Assembly: GCA_002503205.1 (NCBI GenBank)
Contig: DARE01000011.1
Coordinates: forward strand, 1,247 to 57,933
Direction: 5' to 3'
Length of the DNA stretch: 56,687 nt
Source: Thermoplasmatales archaeon UBA447
GTDB lineage: Archaea > Thermoplasmatota > Thermoplasmata > Thermoplasmatales > Thermoplasmataceae
Part shown: piece by piece, positions 24,638-33,302 of the stretch
Position numbering within the stretch: position 1 is the first letter of the stretch
Layout of the letters: each line of letters starts with the position of its first letter
The notes under the pieces: generated by a model
What the model saw: only the letters and a program-made list of their open reading frames with translations
Databases searched by the model: none
What the model was told of the DNA's origin: nothing
Position numbers and translations under genes: made by a program

Positions 24638-25102
24638 ATGAGTTCCACCCTTACCCTGGTTCATTCCCTGGGCGATGAACCACTCGCTTTGCGTTTAATT
24701 GAGCAGAGCAAGAAGGAATTGAACGGTTTATGCTCTGTATATCACATTTACAGATTCTCGAAACCATTCCAGACATTTGAAAAAGGAATTTTCATACTGT
24801 TGAAGGACTCAATTCTCAATATGGAAAGATTGCTAAGGTCAGATTTGCCACTCGCATTAATACTTGTGAACCCTTCAGTCAATTCTGAGATTAAAAACGT
24901 GTTGTTTTCTGTAAGGTCCCCCACACTTATAATTTCATGCCAGCAGAGAAATGAGTTTGATCCGTCATCCACTTCTTACCATGATCTTATCGCAGGATCA
25001 AAGATGAGAATTGTCCATAATTGTGATCCTTTAAGTCTAATAGGGAAAGAAAATCAGATTGTGTCTATTGTAAAAGACTTTGTTTCGGAACTGATGATTT
25101 AA
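24638..25102 (+). CDS. Degenerate alpha/beta-hydrolase-like protein
   Basis: A 154-residue protein that I cannot assign with confidence. The order VHSLGDEP, LALILVNPSV, SPTLIISCQQRNEFDP and IVHNCDPLSLIGKENQIVSI resembles the strand-turn pattern of a compact alpha/beta hydrolase, with Asp where the catalytic His would be. No GxSxG nucleophile elbow is visible, so hydrolase activity is doubtful. It starts 25 bases after the CoxG-like gene, and its TAA overlaps the ATG of the thioesterase (TAATG), pointing to tight coupling with acyl-CoA chemistry. Confidence 0.6.
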   Translation: MSSTLTLVHSLGDEPLALRLIEQSKKELNGLCSVYHIYRFSKPFQTFEKGIFILLKDSILNMERLLRSDLPLALILVNPSVNSEIKNVLFSVRSPTLIISCQQRNEFDPSSTSYHDLIAGSKMRIVHNCDPLSLIGKENQIVSIVKDFVSELMI

Positions 25103-25485
25103 TGCAATCAAAGATAGAAATTCAGGTCAGATATGGAGACATTGATGCTCTGGGGCATGTAAATAATGCAGTATTCCTGACATACTTTGAGCTTGGAAGA
25201 GTTGACCTACTTAGAAGAATAAACGACGAATTCTCGGCGGATAAGGCAGGAATAGTTATAGCCCACATAGAAGTCGATTATAGGAGACCATTGCTCTTCG
25301 ATTCGTCTCCAATTTTATTCACAGAAGTATCTGCCATAGGAAACAAAAGTATAACGTTTAACCACAGGCTCGTTGATTCTAATGGTTCAGAATTTGCATC
25401 CGGGAAAACTGTTTCCGTATGTGTATCAGAAGAAGGAAAAGCAATCTCTGTTCCAGAGGAATGGAGGAAAAAACTCCTAATCTAA
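25102..25485 (+). CDS. Acyl-CoA thioesterase, 4HBT/YbgC type
   Basis: Hotdog-fold thioesterase hydrolysing acyl-CoA. IQVRYGDIDALGHVNNAVFL carries the catalytic Asp and the HVNN motif, followed by FELGRVDLLRRI and VDYRRPLLFDS. The 127 residues are full length. It overlaps the preceding gene by one base and meets the convergent membrane-protease-like gene with a 4-base stop-to-stop overlap. The acyl chain cannot be predicted, but the neighbourhood with a SRPBCC protein suggests a dedicated small pathway. Confidence 0.9.
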   Translation: MQSKIEIQVRYGDIDALGHVNNAVFLTYFELGRVDLLRRINDEFSADKAGIVIAHIEVDYRRPLLFDSSPILFTEVSAIGNKSITFNHRLVDSNGSEFASGKTVSVCVSEEGKAISVPEEWRKKLLI

Positions 25486-25964
25486 ACTGGAGCCAGCGCT
25501 GCCCCTACCCAGGCTGTAGATGCAGTGAGGAATATCTCTATCAAATAGAACGACATATGAAGCGATATATCAATATAAATACTCTTCCTGAGATAATAGA
25601 TGGCACCATAAAGAAGAGATGTGGCAAAGTTATCGAATATGAATAAGTACAGATAGACACCCGGGTAAGATCCAGGCTTGAGGATGGGCAACCCGAGGTA
25701 GAATATCGTATAAAGAACTGCCTGAATGATGAGAGCCCTCCCCATCCCGGTCTTCCTGGAAAGCAATTCAGGAATAATGAAACGGAAATTAAGTTCCTCA
25801 AGGATAGCGGGATAATAAGTTATAGAGAGAACATAAATTGTGGATTGCTTTAATAGGCCGTAAACATAAATCCATATCACAATTACTGCGATAAGCAGAA
25901 ACAGATCTTTTGATAGAAAATTCTTCTGAATTGGTAATCTTTGTCTGAACAAGAAAATGATCAT
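25482..25964 (-). CDS. CPBP-type intramembrane protease homologue, N-terminus uncertain
   Basis: Integral membrane protein with the CPBP (CAAX protease/bacteriocin-processing, ABI) signature: the EExxxR motif in ILEELNFRFIIPEL, then FYLGLP and a C-terminal ISLHMSFYL with a conserved His. About four to five membrane segments are visible. From the ATG at 25964 the product is 160 residues, but the same frame continues open 58 codons upstream to a stop at 26139-26141. That extension encodes another membrane segment without an ATG, GTG or TTG. The family usually has such an N-terminal helix, so the real start may be non-canonical or displaced by a frameshift. Confidence 0.7.
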   Translation of the reverse strand: MIIFLFRQRLPIQKNFLSKDLFLLIAVIVIWIYVYGLLKQSTIYVLSITYYPAILEELNFRFIIPELLSRKTGMGRALIIQAVLYTIFYLGLPILKPGSYPGVYLYLFIFDNFATSLLYGAIYYLRKSIYIDISLHMSFYLIEIFLTASTAWVGAALAPV

Positions 25965-26201
25965 TGCAAAGACGAAAGGTGTGGCATAAAGATATACAAA
26001 GAAAAGAATATGAAAATCGAAGAAAAAGAAGAAACTTCCAAAAATTAGTGCTTCACCTAATATAGCGCATAATACCCTCAGAACCCATGATTTCTGGCTG
26101 ATTGCCTGATTCGTTATGATCTCCTCACAAATTTTATCTTAAGTGGACGCAATATTTCATTATTCCATCAAGAAATATAACTCTAAGCCATCAGGGATGA
26201 A

Positions 26202-27065
26202 TTACCTTAAGCTTACAAAAGATATTGAAATCAACAAAAACATGAGGTAGAAATTTGAGTAATGAAATACCTTCCTGAATTCTTTTATAGAAAAATTACT
26301 CAATTTCGGTCTCAGAACAAGATACATGAGAAGACAATCCATGAGGATTGCTAATACGATGTAATAAACACCAACATGTATTGCACCTATTAACAGAGGA
26401 AGAAGACTGTATACTATAAGCAGAATGGTATTTGCAAAAATCCAGCTAAAGCTCTCCTTAACTCCAATTTTTGCAGGCAACATAGGTAATGAGGCTGTCC
26501 TGTAGTCTTCAACATTATTTATTGCGAGGCTCCAGAAATGTGTTGGAGTCCATAAAAACACCAAACCTGCAATAAATAGGGATGTCAGGGAGACATTGTT
26601 TGAGATGGCTGCCCAACCTGCTAACGCAGGAAAACTGCCGGCAACTCCACCAATAACTATGTTCCAGACGGTTCTCCTCTTAAGGAACATTGTATACAGG
26701 AAGACGTAACTCGCAAAACCCAGGATTATAAACAATGAAGTTAAGGGATTAATAAGAAAGAATGAAATGGCACCAGATAGGGCCAGCATAATGGCACCAG
26801 TTAAAAAGTATGACCAGTAATTATGGCTGTTCAATATTTCCTTCCTTGCCCTAGTCCTTTTCATTCCCGAATCTATGTCCATATCATAAATATTGTTAAA
26901 CAATGCAGCAGACATTGAGCCCAGGGTACCGGATACCAGGAGAGGCAGTATGTAAAATAACTTGGATGAAAAGGCAGGATCTGAAAAGAAAGCGGCTACT
27001 GCTACCAGATCAACTAAAAAGGTAATCTCTATTTTAAAAATTTTTGAGAATTCTTTAACATTCAA
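26202..27065 (-). CDS. ctaB: Protoheme IX farnesyltransferase (haem O synthase)
   Basis: UbiA-family prenyltransferase that adds a farnesyl group to haem b, giving haem O for the terminal oxidase. The first Asp-rich motif is NIYDMDIDSGMKRTRAR. The second region includes FLWTPTHFWSLAINNVEDYR, with the WTPTHFW of haem O synthases. About eight to nine membrane segments in 287 residues. The frame starts with TTG at 27065, overlapping the stop of the cupredoxin gene (TTGA). It closes the oxidase operon, so the oxidase probably uses an o- or a-type haem. Confidence 0.93.
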   Translation of the reverse strand: MNVKEFSKIFKIEITFLVDLVAVAAFFSDPAFSSKLFYILPLLVSGTLGSMSAALFNNIYDMDIDSGMKRTRARKEILNSHNYWSYFLTGAIMLALSGAISFFLINPLTSLFIILGFASYVFLYTMFLKRRTVWNIVIGGVAGSFPALAGWAAISNNVSLTSLFIAGLVFLWTPTHFWSLAINNVEDYRTASLPMLPAKIGVKESFSWIFANTILLIVYSLLPLLIGAIHVGVYYIVLAILMDCLLMYLVLRPKLSNFSIKEFRKVFHYSNFYLMFLLISISFVSLR

Positions 27066-27766
27066 TATCCAACACCGAAGTTAGCCGTTTTGGTAGTAAC
27101 TCCTGTATTGAGATCTGAAATATAGTTATTTCCAAAGTTCTTAACCTGGTGGGGGATAAGATTGTTTGAAATTGGAGCAGAGTGACCAACATCTATGCTA
27201 GTATTCTGGTAGCTTCCAACAATTATAACCCCGAGCATTGAAAATGGATGTATAGTGCACCAGTATGAATATACCCCTGCCTTTGTAAATGGAAATTTAC
27301 CCTGGGAATTATGACCGATCGTAGTTGTGATCTGAGCAGTTGACAACACAGTATATGAAACAGAGGGTTCATAAGACTTATAACTCCCCAGCATTTTGGA
27401 GTTAGAGATATTGCCGTTCACTATTGGTAAATTCGCTGAAGCATTTGTAGTTCCGAGATATCCTAAGGTTAATGTGTGAGGAGCCCCATCTTCTTCGGTC
27501 ACGTTAAAGTACAGTGTTGTATCAACCTTTACAAATATGGTAGGGTTGACAGGATTACTTGAATTGACATTATGATAATGCTCGTCCCAACCTGCTGCAT
27601 CTGCATAAATGTGAACATATGCAACATTTGTGGCAGCAGAGTAGTCTGAGCTCGTAGGAGTAAGGCCACTGCTACTTGGACTTGTAACTATATAACTGAA
27701 AGATAATCCAACCACTATTATTAGCAAGAGAGCGAAAGCTATTCCTCCTTTCCCTTTTACATTCAT
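27062..27766 (-). CDS. Membrane-anchored blue copper protein (sulfocyanin/rusticyanin-like)
   Basis: Cupredoxin electron carrier facing outside the cell. An N-terminal membrane anchor (IAFALLLIIVVGLSFSYIV) is followed by a Ser/Thr-rich linker and a beta-sandwich. Copper ligands are inferred as His in GAPHTLTLGYLG and Cys, His and Met in YWCTIHPFSMLGVI, the usual C-x3-H-x3-M order at the C-terminal side. The ATG at 27766 is preferred over an upstream in-frame start because GGAGGTGG lies eight bases before it. It probably hands electrons to the subunit II CuA site or replaces cytochrome c. A long Asn-rich C-terminal tail follows the copper domain. Confidence 0.85.
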   Translation of the reverse strand: MNVKGKGGIAFALLLIIVVGLSFSYIVTSPSSSGLTPTSSDYSAATNVAYVHIYADAAGWDEHYHNVNSSNPVNPTIFVKVDTTLYFNVTEEDGAPHTLTLGYLGTTNASANLPIVNGNISNSKMLGSYKSYEPSVSYTVLSTAQITTTIGHNSQGKFPFTKAGVYSYWCTIHPFSMLGVIIVGSYQNTSIDVGHSAPISNNLIPHQVKNFGNNYISDLNTGVTTKTANFGVGY

Positions 27767-27767
27767 T

Positions 27768-29453
27768 TTACTTTCCACCTCCGACCAAGCCTGGGCCCTC
27801 GAGTGGTTCATTAGCACTTATTTCGAAAATATTTGATGGATCAGTTACTGGGTCAGTCATCCAGCTCCTTGTTATGTTATATAAGAAAACCAATTGACCA
27901 ATCCCAATAATTACACCACCTACTATAGCACTGTCCTGATAAGGCTGGAAGAATGGGAAATATCCAGCTACAGCTCTTGGCATACCAAGGAAACCTCCTA
28001 CTCCCCAGGAAAATGACATAATGAAGGACCCCAGAGCAGTTATATACATATGCCATTTGGCAAGTCTTTCATTGTAGACTCTACCGTTGGAAAATGTTGG
28101 AAACAGAAGGTAAAATGCCGCCATGGAGACACCCAGTGTTAATCCCACAAATACAAAATGGAAATGACCGGTAACAAAGTACGTCCCATGTGCTGTTAGA
28201 TTAACTGCGTCATCTCCAAGCATTACACCCATTGCACCCCCAATGATGAAATCGAAAATAGCATTGATTACAAACAGCATTGGTACTGTGAGCCTTATTT
28301 TTTCTGCTGTCCACAAGGTGGCTATCATATTGAAGATTGTTAATGCAGAAGGGATAACGACGATAAAGGATGCTGTGGTGAAGAACAATACCCAGTCTGT
28401 TCCAAGGCCTGAATTGAGAAGGTGATGGCCCCAGACGAGTTCACTCAGAATCATTAGTAGACCCAGAGAGAAAACCGCAGAAGAATAACTGTACACGGGT
28501 TTACCTGAGAACCTCGAGATTATTTCATACATGATTCCGAAGAATGGCATTATGGCGATGTAAACAATGGGGTGACCCCAGAACCAGAACAAAATGGCAA
28601 ATTGGAGAACTGTATGCGCGCTAGCCGTAAAGAACACTGGATTGAAGAAATCATAGAATAGCATACCTAGCCCAACCATTAATGGAGGTGCCGAGGTTAC
28701 CAGCATAAGCAAGGTAAATGCTACCGACCAGGCGAAAACAGGCATCTTGGAAAGCGATATTTTGTCTGACCTATCTATGAATATAATCTTTAAAATTACG
28801 ATACTTGCTAGCATCATGCCTATGAATATCATTTCCATGGCAATTATAGCCAGCCAATTGTAGGTTCCAGCACCGAATGGAGTGAGTTGCAAGGAGAGTG
28901 GGGGGTACATATACCACCTCATAGATGATCTTGAGAGCACAAAAAGTGCACCACCCAAGAGCCATATCCAGTAGGCGAATGATGAATATGTTCCCATATT
29001 ATCTCTCTTAAGTTTAAGGTAGGATGGCAATAGATAGTATCCCAGCCCAAGAGCCATTCCAACAGCAAACATGTAAATCATTAATGTTGCATGTTCAGTT
29101 ATCAATATATTATAGATAACCGGAACAATGATAGTTGGGTTTGGATCTGTAAGGGATACTCGCATCAGTACTCCAAATGCTCCCGCGATAAAGAGAAACA
29201 GTATTGATGTGAATATGTACCTTAGTCCGATGCTTTTAGAGTCATTTCTTAGAAGTACAGAAAAACTGGCAGATACTCTCCGTCCATACATCTCTTCCCT
29301 TTCATAAACCTGAGGAATTTCATAGCCATGCTCTTCAGCTTCCGTGGACACTTCCTCTCGTCCAGTAGCTATAAGATAATAGATCAGGAATCCGATAATC
29401 CCTATGAGAGATCCTAAAACACCTACAACTATGAGTATGTCAGTCTGATTCAT
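27768..29453 (-). CDS. Haem-copper oxidase subunit I
   Basis: Catalytic subunit of the terminal oxidase, reducing oxygen and pumping protons. Ligand motifs seen are the low-spin haem His in EHATLMIYMF, CuB His and cross-linked Tyr region WGHPIVY, the CuB pair in VWGHHLLNSG, and haem ligands in TGHFHFVFVGLT. Canonical type A enzymes have HPEVY; here Ile replaces Glu, so the usual D-channel Glu is missing. The 561 residues contain about 13 to 14 membrane segments and an extra N-terminal helix. TAATG overlap couples it to subunit II. Confidence 0.96.
   Translation of the reverse strand: MNQTDILIVVGVLGSLIGIIGFLIYYLIATGREEVSTEAEEHGYEIPQVYEREEMYGRRVSASFSVLLRNDSKSIGLRYIFTSILFLFIAGAFGVLMRVSLTDPNPTIIVPVIYNILITEHATLMIYMFAVGMALGLGYYLLPSYLKLKRDNMGTYSSFAYWIWLLGGALFVLSRSSMRWYMYPPLSLQLTPFGAGTYNWLAIIAMEMIFIGMMLASIVILKIIFIDRSDKISLSKMPVFAWSVAFTLLMLVTSAPPLMVGLGMLFYDFFNPVFFTASAHTVLQFAILFWFWGHPIVYIAIMPFFGIMYEIISRFSGKPVYSYSSAVFSLGLLMILSELVWGHHLLNSGLGTDWVLFFTTASFIVVIPSALTIFNMIATLWTAEKIRLTVPMLFVINAIFDFIIGGAMGVMLGDDAVNLTAHGTYFVTGHFHFVFVGLTLGVSMAAFYLLFPTFSNGRVYNERLAKWHMYITALGSFIMSFSWGVGGFLGMPRAVAGYFPFFQPYQDSAIVGGVIIGIGQLVFLYNITRSWMTDPVTDPSNIFEISANEPLEGPGLVGGGK
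27775..27782 (-). promoter_or_regulatory. Shine-Dalgarno deciding the cupredoxin start
   Basis: Coding-strand GGAGGTGG lies inside the end of the subunit I gene, eight bases before the ATG at 27766. It favours this ATG over the earlier in-frame start at 27817. Confidence 0.6.
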
Positions 29454-29926
29454 TAGGAACCACCCGAGGTTGAATTTGCTGGAAGGACTGTGAAATATCC
29501 CCTCATTTCATAGTGATCCTCTCCACAGTACTCCACACATTCATAGTATATTTTTCCTGTTTTTTCTGGTGTAAAGACTACGTGATTATACTGTCCAGGA
29601 ACTGCATAGACCTGTACCCCTGCCCCTATAATGAATAAATCATGTATTACATCACCTGAAGTGACATTGAGCGTATAACTTGTTCCCTTTTCCAGGTAAA
29701 CATGTGTAGAAGGAGCCGTCATATTTGGCAATTCAAAACTCCAAGACCACTGAACTCCCGTTACATTAATTGTGGTTGTATTAACATACAAAGATGGATC
29801 GTATGTATCCTGTGGGATGTTCCTCTCGTGCCCCAGTATGCCATAAACGTTATAAGTTGCAGCACTTGCCAATAAAATGAGTACAATCCCTATAAACAGA
29901 ATTTCAACTTTTGTTTTACTGTTCAT
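29453..29926 (-). CDS. Cytochrome c oxidase subunit II with CuA site
   Basis: One N-terminal membrane helix (ILFIGIVLILLASAATYNVY) and an extracytoplasmic cupredoxin domain. The binuclear CuA ligands are present: His in DVIHDLFIIG and YYECVEYCGEDHYEMRGYF (C-x3-C-x3-H-x2-M). The 157 residues are short for subunit II because there is only one membrane helix, as in ba3-type enzymes. GGGAGG seven bases before the ATG at 29926 fixes the start, which overlaps the stop of the small upstream gene (ATGA). Confidence 0.94.
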   Translation of the reverse strand: MNSKTKVEILFIGIVLILLASAATYNVYGILGHERNIPQDTYDPSLYVNTTTINVTGVQWSWSFELPNMTAPSTHVYLEKGTSYTLNVTSGDVIHDLFIIGAGVQVYAVPGQYNHVVFTPEKTGKIYYECVEYCGEDHYEMRGYFTVLPANSTSGGS

Positions 29927-30171
29927 CTGTAATCCTCCCAATCACCGTTACTTATCCCATGTTTATACACAGGGTAAAAGAGTAAGATTATGCTGAAAGC
30001 TGATGCCGCTATACCCGCGGAAACAACATAATCTATTTGTAGCAAGTTAGACAAACCAGGGTTTGCTACATAGAAAGTGCTCAGTAAGAACTTCAAAAGA
30101 AAGAATGCCGCTAACCCAATTATAATTGAAACAATTAAAATTGAAGCGATTAGCTTTCTGCTATCGTCCAT
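29923..30171 (-). CDS. Small membrane subunit of the oxidase operon, unknown family
   Basis: An 82-residue protein with two hydrophobic helices (LIASILIVSIIIGLAAFFLL and IDYVVSAGIAASAFSIILLF). It is the first gene of the oxidase operon, coupled to subunit II by an ATGA overlap. I do not recognise a family, but short two-helix proteins at this place are commonly accessory subunits such as subunit IV or IIa. No separate subunit III gene is present in the operon. The transcript is probably leaderless. Confidence 0.75.
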   Translation of the reverse strand: MDDSRKLIASILIVSIIIGLAAFFLLKFLLSTFYVANPGLSNLLQIDYVVSAGIAASAFSIILLFYPVYKHGISNGDWEDYR

Positions 30172-30190
30172 GCGATTGGATTGAAAAATG

Positions 30191-30200
30191 TTATATTAAG
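30191..30200 (-). promoter_or_regulatory. TATA-like element of the oxidase operon
   Basis: The coding strand reads CTTAATATAA, centred about 25 bases before the ATG at 30171. This predicts a leaderless mRNA for the five-gene respiratory operon. Confidence 0.5.
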
Positions 30201-30298
30201 ATTTCCCAAGGCAGTCCTAAATTATACAGCATGTCACTGTTTTATAAATGTGGGTAACTCTATTTTTATACTATAAATCATAAATAAATTTGGAAGCT

Positions 30299-31456
30299 TT
30301 AATCCACATCTTTAGTGGACATCTTGACCTCCCTTTTCTTGGACTGGGATTCAATGACCTCAAACTTCCCCTTGAATTTTTCAAGAACTCTTGGGAGAGA
30401 AGTATATTCCATTTCATCCTCTGGAAGTCTGTGAGGCTCAAATGGCCCCATTCTTCTTAGATAATCAACTACCTGGCTTGCAGTCTTTCTTGCCCCGTCA
30501 AAGGCTGGATCGTCGAACATATCTACCGGCCCAACAAGTTTTCCGTCCTTTAATACAAACCCCAAGCCAATAACTTTTGGAGGACCATCAAATCTTGACA
30601 TTTTAGCATCTTTCAGACCAACTGGCATTAGAGGACCATTGAACGACCCCCTCATCCATCCAGAAACCATATATGGGTATGAGAACGCCTCCATCGCCTC
30701 ACCTGATGCTGGGAGTCCAGATTGAATTCTTACTATCCCAGCCGGATCATCTTTACCAACGTATTCCCCAGCAATGAAAGAAAGTTTGTCAGTGCTTATA
30801 ACTGCTACATTTTCATCCGGAAGTTTTTCATGACTGTTTTTTGTATAGACTCTTTTAATGACATATCTGCTCTTAGAGCCAATTAACCCCAGCAGGTCGT
30901 ACATATGTTCTGGACAGTCAAGAAAAATCTTTTTTGCCTCTATTATGTCCCATACCTCGAATCTGAAGCCATCATGCATATTTGTATCGATAACTAACCC
31001 TGGAGTATTATAAGGATCGGCAAACATTTTGAAGATTGGGTAATTGAACGCACCAGGTTCAGTTTTATCCATCATGTATACTATAAAGGGCTCTGATTTT
31101 CTAGGAGTGATCTCCATCTCAGCTATCCCAGGTCCCATTCCTTTAATGTTACCTGAAAAGGAATCTTTGAGAAGATCCTGACCTGCCCCGTAAAGACCAT
31201 ATTTCTTTGCCACTGAAGTTCCAGCTTTAAAAGCGTTCCATGCAAGTTCATGTACCTCAGGGGAGTCAATTCCCAAGTTGTGAACCATTGTTATCTGAAT
31301 GTCGTCTCCAACACTTGAAATGTGGAAATCTGAAATGAGGCTTTCACCATTCTTTTTGATGTATGAACGTACTTCTTCTACAACTGGTGCAAAAACAGTT
31401 GTATGGCCCGGTAAACTTCCGATGTCCGCTTTAATATGTGATATTGTTGTTTTCAT
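30299..31456 (-). CDS. fbp: Fructose-1,6-bisphosphate aldolase/phosphatase
   Basis: Bifunctional gluconeogenic enzyme making fructose-6-phosphate directly from triose phosphates. It is the ancestral archaeal type V FBPase. Conserved features are TISHIKADIGSLPGH at the N-terminus (metal-binding Asp and His), GAGQDLLKDSFSGN, EPGAFNYPIFKMFADPYNTP, MHDGFRFEVWD and RVYTKNS, with the Tyr and Lys expected for Schiff-base aldolase chemistry. The 385 residues are full length. A TATA-like element about 25 bases upstream suggests a leaderless message. Together with the phosphoglucose isomerase at 21.3 kb it supports gluconeogenesis. Confidence 0.96.
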   Translation of the reverse strand: MKTTISHIKADIGSLPGHTTVFAPVVEEVRSYIKKNGESLISDFHISSVGDDIQITMVHNLGIDSPEVHELAWNAFKAGTSVAKKYGLYGAGQDLLKDSFSGNIKGMGPGIAEMEITPRKSEPFIVYMMDKTEPGAFNYPIFKMFADPYNTPGLVIDTNMHDGFRFEVWDIIEAKKIFLDCPEHMYDLLGLIGSKSRYVIKRVYTKNSHEKLPDENVAVISTDKLSFIAGEYVGKDDPAGIVRIQSGLPASGEAMEAFSYPYMVSGWMRGSFNGPLMPVGLKDAKMSRFDGPPKVIGLGFVLKDGKLVGPVDMFDDPAFDGARKTASQVVDYLRRMGPFEPHRLPEDEMEYTSLPRVLEKFKGKFEVIESQSKKREVKMSTKDVD

Positions 31457-31474
31457 ATAATTTCCATAGTTGAC

Positions 31475-31486
31475 CTGTATTTAAAG
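31475..31486 (-). promoter_or_regulatory. TATA-like element for the FBP aldolase/phosphatase gene
   Basis: The coding strand reads CTTTAAATACAG, about 25 bases before the ATG at 31456. It lies in the 164-base divergent gap shared with the M50 protease gene. Confidence 0.45.
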
Positions 31487-31620
31487 ATTTGTTTGCCTTC
31501 AATTTTGTTTCGTCTATTGATGAAAAATTTATATTGTAAATTCGTCATTTTATAAATATCATGATCTTAACGGTTCTACTTGGAAAAATGTATTAATCAA
31601 AATTCATTTAGGGGGAACTG

Positions 31621-33189
31621 TTGATATCCGATTTAATAATAGTTCTTTTTGCAGTTATAATTTGGATCGCCTTGATCTATTATTTTGCGCCGGCCATTAG
31701 GAAAAGCAAGAATTTTTCTCCATACGGACCAGCATTGATGGTGAAGATAACAACTAATAGGGGACTGCTCGATCGTGCTTCTAAGAGATTTCCCGGCAAG
31801 GGATTTTCAAGAGTATCAGTTGTTATAGTGATAGTAAGTGCAATAATAGCAATTGCAATGCTAAGCTACGGCATTATTTTAGGAATCCTTGAGCTAAAGT
31901 CTGGTGTATCAAGTGCAGCATTACCGGTAACTGAGCTTATAGGCTTACCAGGAATCAATCCTGTAATACCAATAGGCTACGGTGCTGCTGCCCTTATTTT
32001 TTCAGTTGTGATCCATGAAGTGTTTCATGGAATAGTTGCTAGAAAACATGGAATTAAAGTAAAATCTGTCGGAGCCCTCTTTTTTATAATACCCATAGGG
32101 GCATTTGTTGAACCAGATGAGGATGAGATGGTAAAGGCAGATCCTGTTGTCCGGAGACGGATAGTGGCTGCAGGACCGGGGATAAACATTGTTATTGGTG
32201 TTGTAGCAATTTTGGCCCTTATATTCCTGATGGGCCCCTCAGTCCATCCATTACACAGTGGCGCTTATTTAGAGGAGTCTGGTTCCAAGCAGATTACTGT
32301 TCCCACGGGATCAGAAATAATTAAATTTGGAAATTATAGTGGATCCAGAGTTAATAACCTTATAACGAATTCTACGCTAATTCCCGGAAAATTTTACAAT
32401 GTATCCTATCTGGATAAAGGTAAGGAAAACAACACGTCTTTGGCCGCTGGCATAATGATTATTTCAACGATCCAGGGTTATCCTGCATACAATAATCTGA
32501 CACCCGGAGGAATAATATTAACTGTAAACAATTTGACCATAACCAACGACACTCAATTGAATTCGATTCTGGACTCTGTTGCTCCCGGTACGTCTGTTAA
32601 CGTTTCTGAGGCAATATTCCCAAAAGTTTCTGGAACTGGATTTGAAGTAAAGAATGCTACCATTGATACGGTTTCAAAATATACATACTATGCCCAAAAT
32701 GATCCGTCGGCGAACAAGGCTTCATACAAGAATGAAAGTTTTATAGGCATAACTGTGGATTTTGCGGGACTAGGGACAATACCAATTTCTGATCTGTCAC
32801 CAATTATCACAGGTGGAATTATTGTAAAAAACCCGGTTTCAAACTTTTTAGGTTATCTAGGGCTCCCTTTTGAGGGACTTTCACCAGTGCCATCTGGAGT
32901 TGCTGCCCTTTTCAGTGTTCCCTTCGCACCGCTTGTCTTCTGGGGAATTCTCAACACACTATACTGGTTATTCTGGCTTAATTTCCTGTTAGGTATAACC
33001 AATGCCCTACCATTTGTTGTGCTTGATGGCGGACAATTTTTCAGAGATACTCTTTTCATAGGGGAGAGAAGGAAGTCACTTTCTTTTTTGAAGAATGACA
33101 AGGTAAAAATGGGCATCAGCACGTTCCTAAACATGTTAGTATTTCTCCTACTGTTTGGTTCAGTCATACTCGCTGTCCATGGTGTTTAG
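31621..33189 (+). CDS. M50-family (site-2 protease type) membrane metalloprotease
   Basis: Zinc protease cutting within membranes. HExxH is seen as IHEVFHGIVARKHGIK (His132, Glu133, His136) inside a membrane helix. The third ligand lies in NALPFVVLDGGQFFRD near the C-terminus. Between them is a roughly 150-residue extracytoplasmic, Asn/Ser/Thr-rich PDZ-like insert with GYPAYNNLTPGGIILTVNNL. The 522 residues contain about seven to eight hydrophobic segments. The start is TTG, preceded by a GGGGG stretch five bases upstream. Substrates are unknown; it may process membrane-bound regulators or lipoproteins. Confidence 0.92.
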   Translation: MISDLIIVLFAVIIWIALIYYFAPAIRKSKNFSPYGPALMVKITTNRGLLDRASKRFPGKGFSRVSVVIVIVSAIIAIAMLSYGIILGILELKSGVSSAALPVTELIGLPGINPVIPIGYGAAALIFSVVIHEVFHGIVARKHGIKVKSVGALFFIIPIGAFVEPDEDEMVKADPVVRRRIVAAGPGINIVIGVVAILALIFLMGPSVHPLHSGAYLEESGSKQITVPTGSEIIKFGNYSGSRVNNLITNSTLIPGKFYNVSYLDKGKENNTSLAAGIMIISTIQGYPAYNNLTPGGIILTVNNLTITNDTQLNSILDSVAPGTSVNVSEAIFPKVSGTGFEVKNATIDTVSKYTYYAQNDPSANKASYKNESFIGITVDFAGLGTIPISDLSPIITGGIIVKNPVSNFLGYLGLPFEGLSPVPSGVAALFSVPFAPLVFWGILNTLYWLFWLNFLLGITNALPFVVLDGGQFFRDTLFIGERRKSLSFLKNDKVKMGISTFLNMLVFLLLFGSVILAVHGV

Positions 33190-33302
33190 TCCATGGTATT
33201 TTTAATTCTAAGAAGCGATGAATTAATAATACCAGATGAAATTCACGTTTGGCAGTGTATAAGATAAATTTAATAGAACTGCCAGGTCATGGTTGATTAA
33301 AA

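Noticed and set aside
30299..31456. The aldolase/phosphatase as an ordinary FBPase.
   Set aside because: The sequence matches the archaeal bifunctional type V family and not inositol-monophosphatase-like or bacterial type I FBPases.
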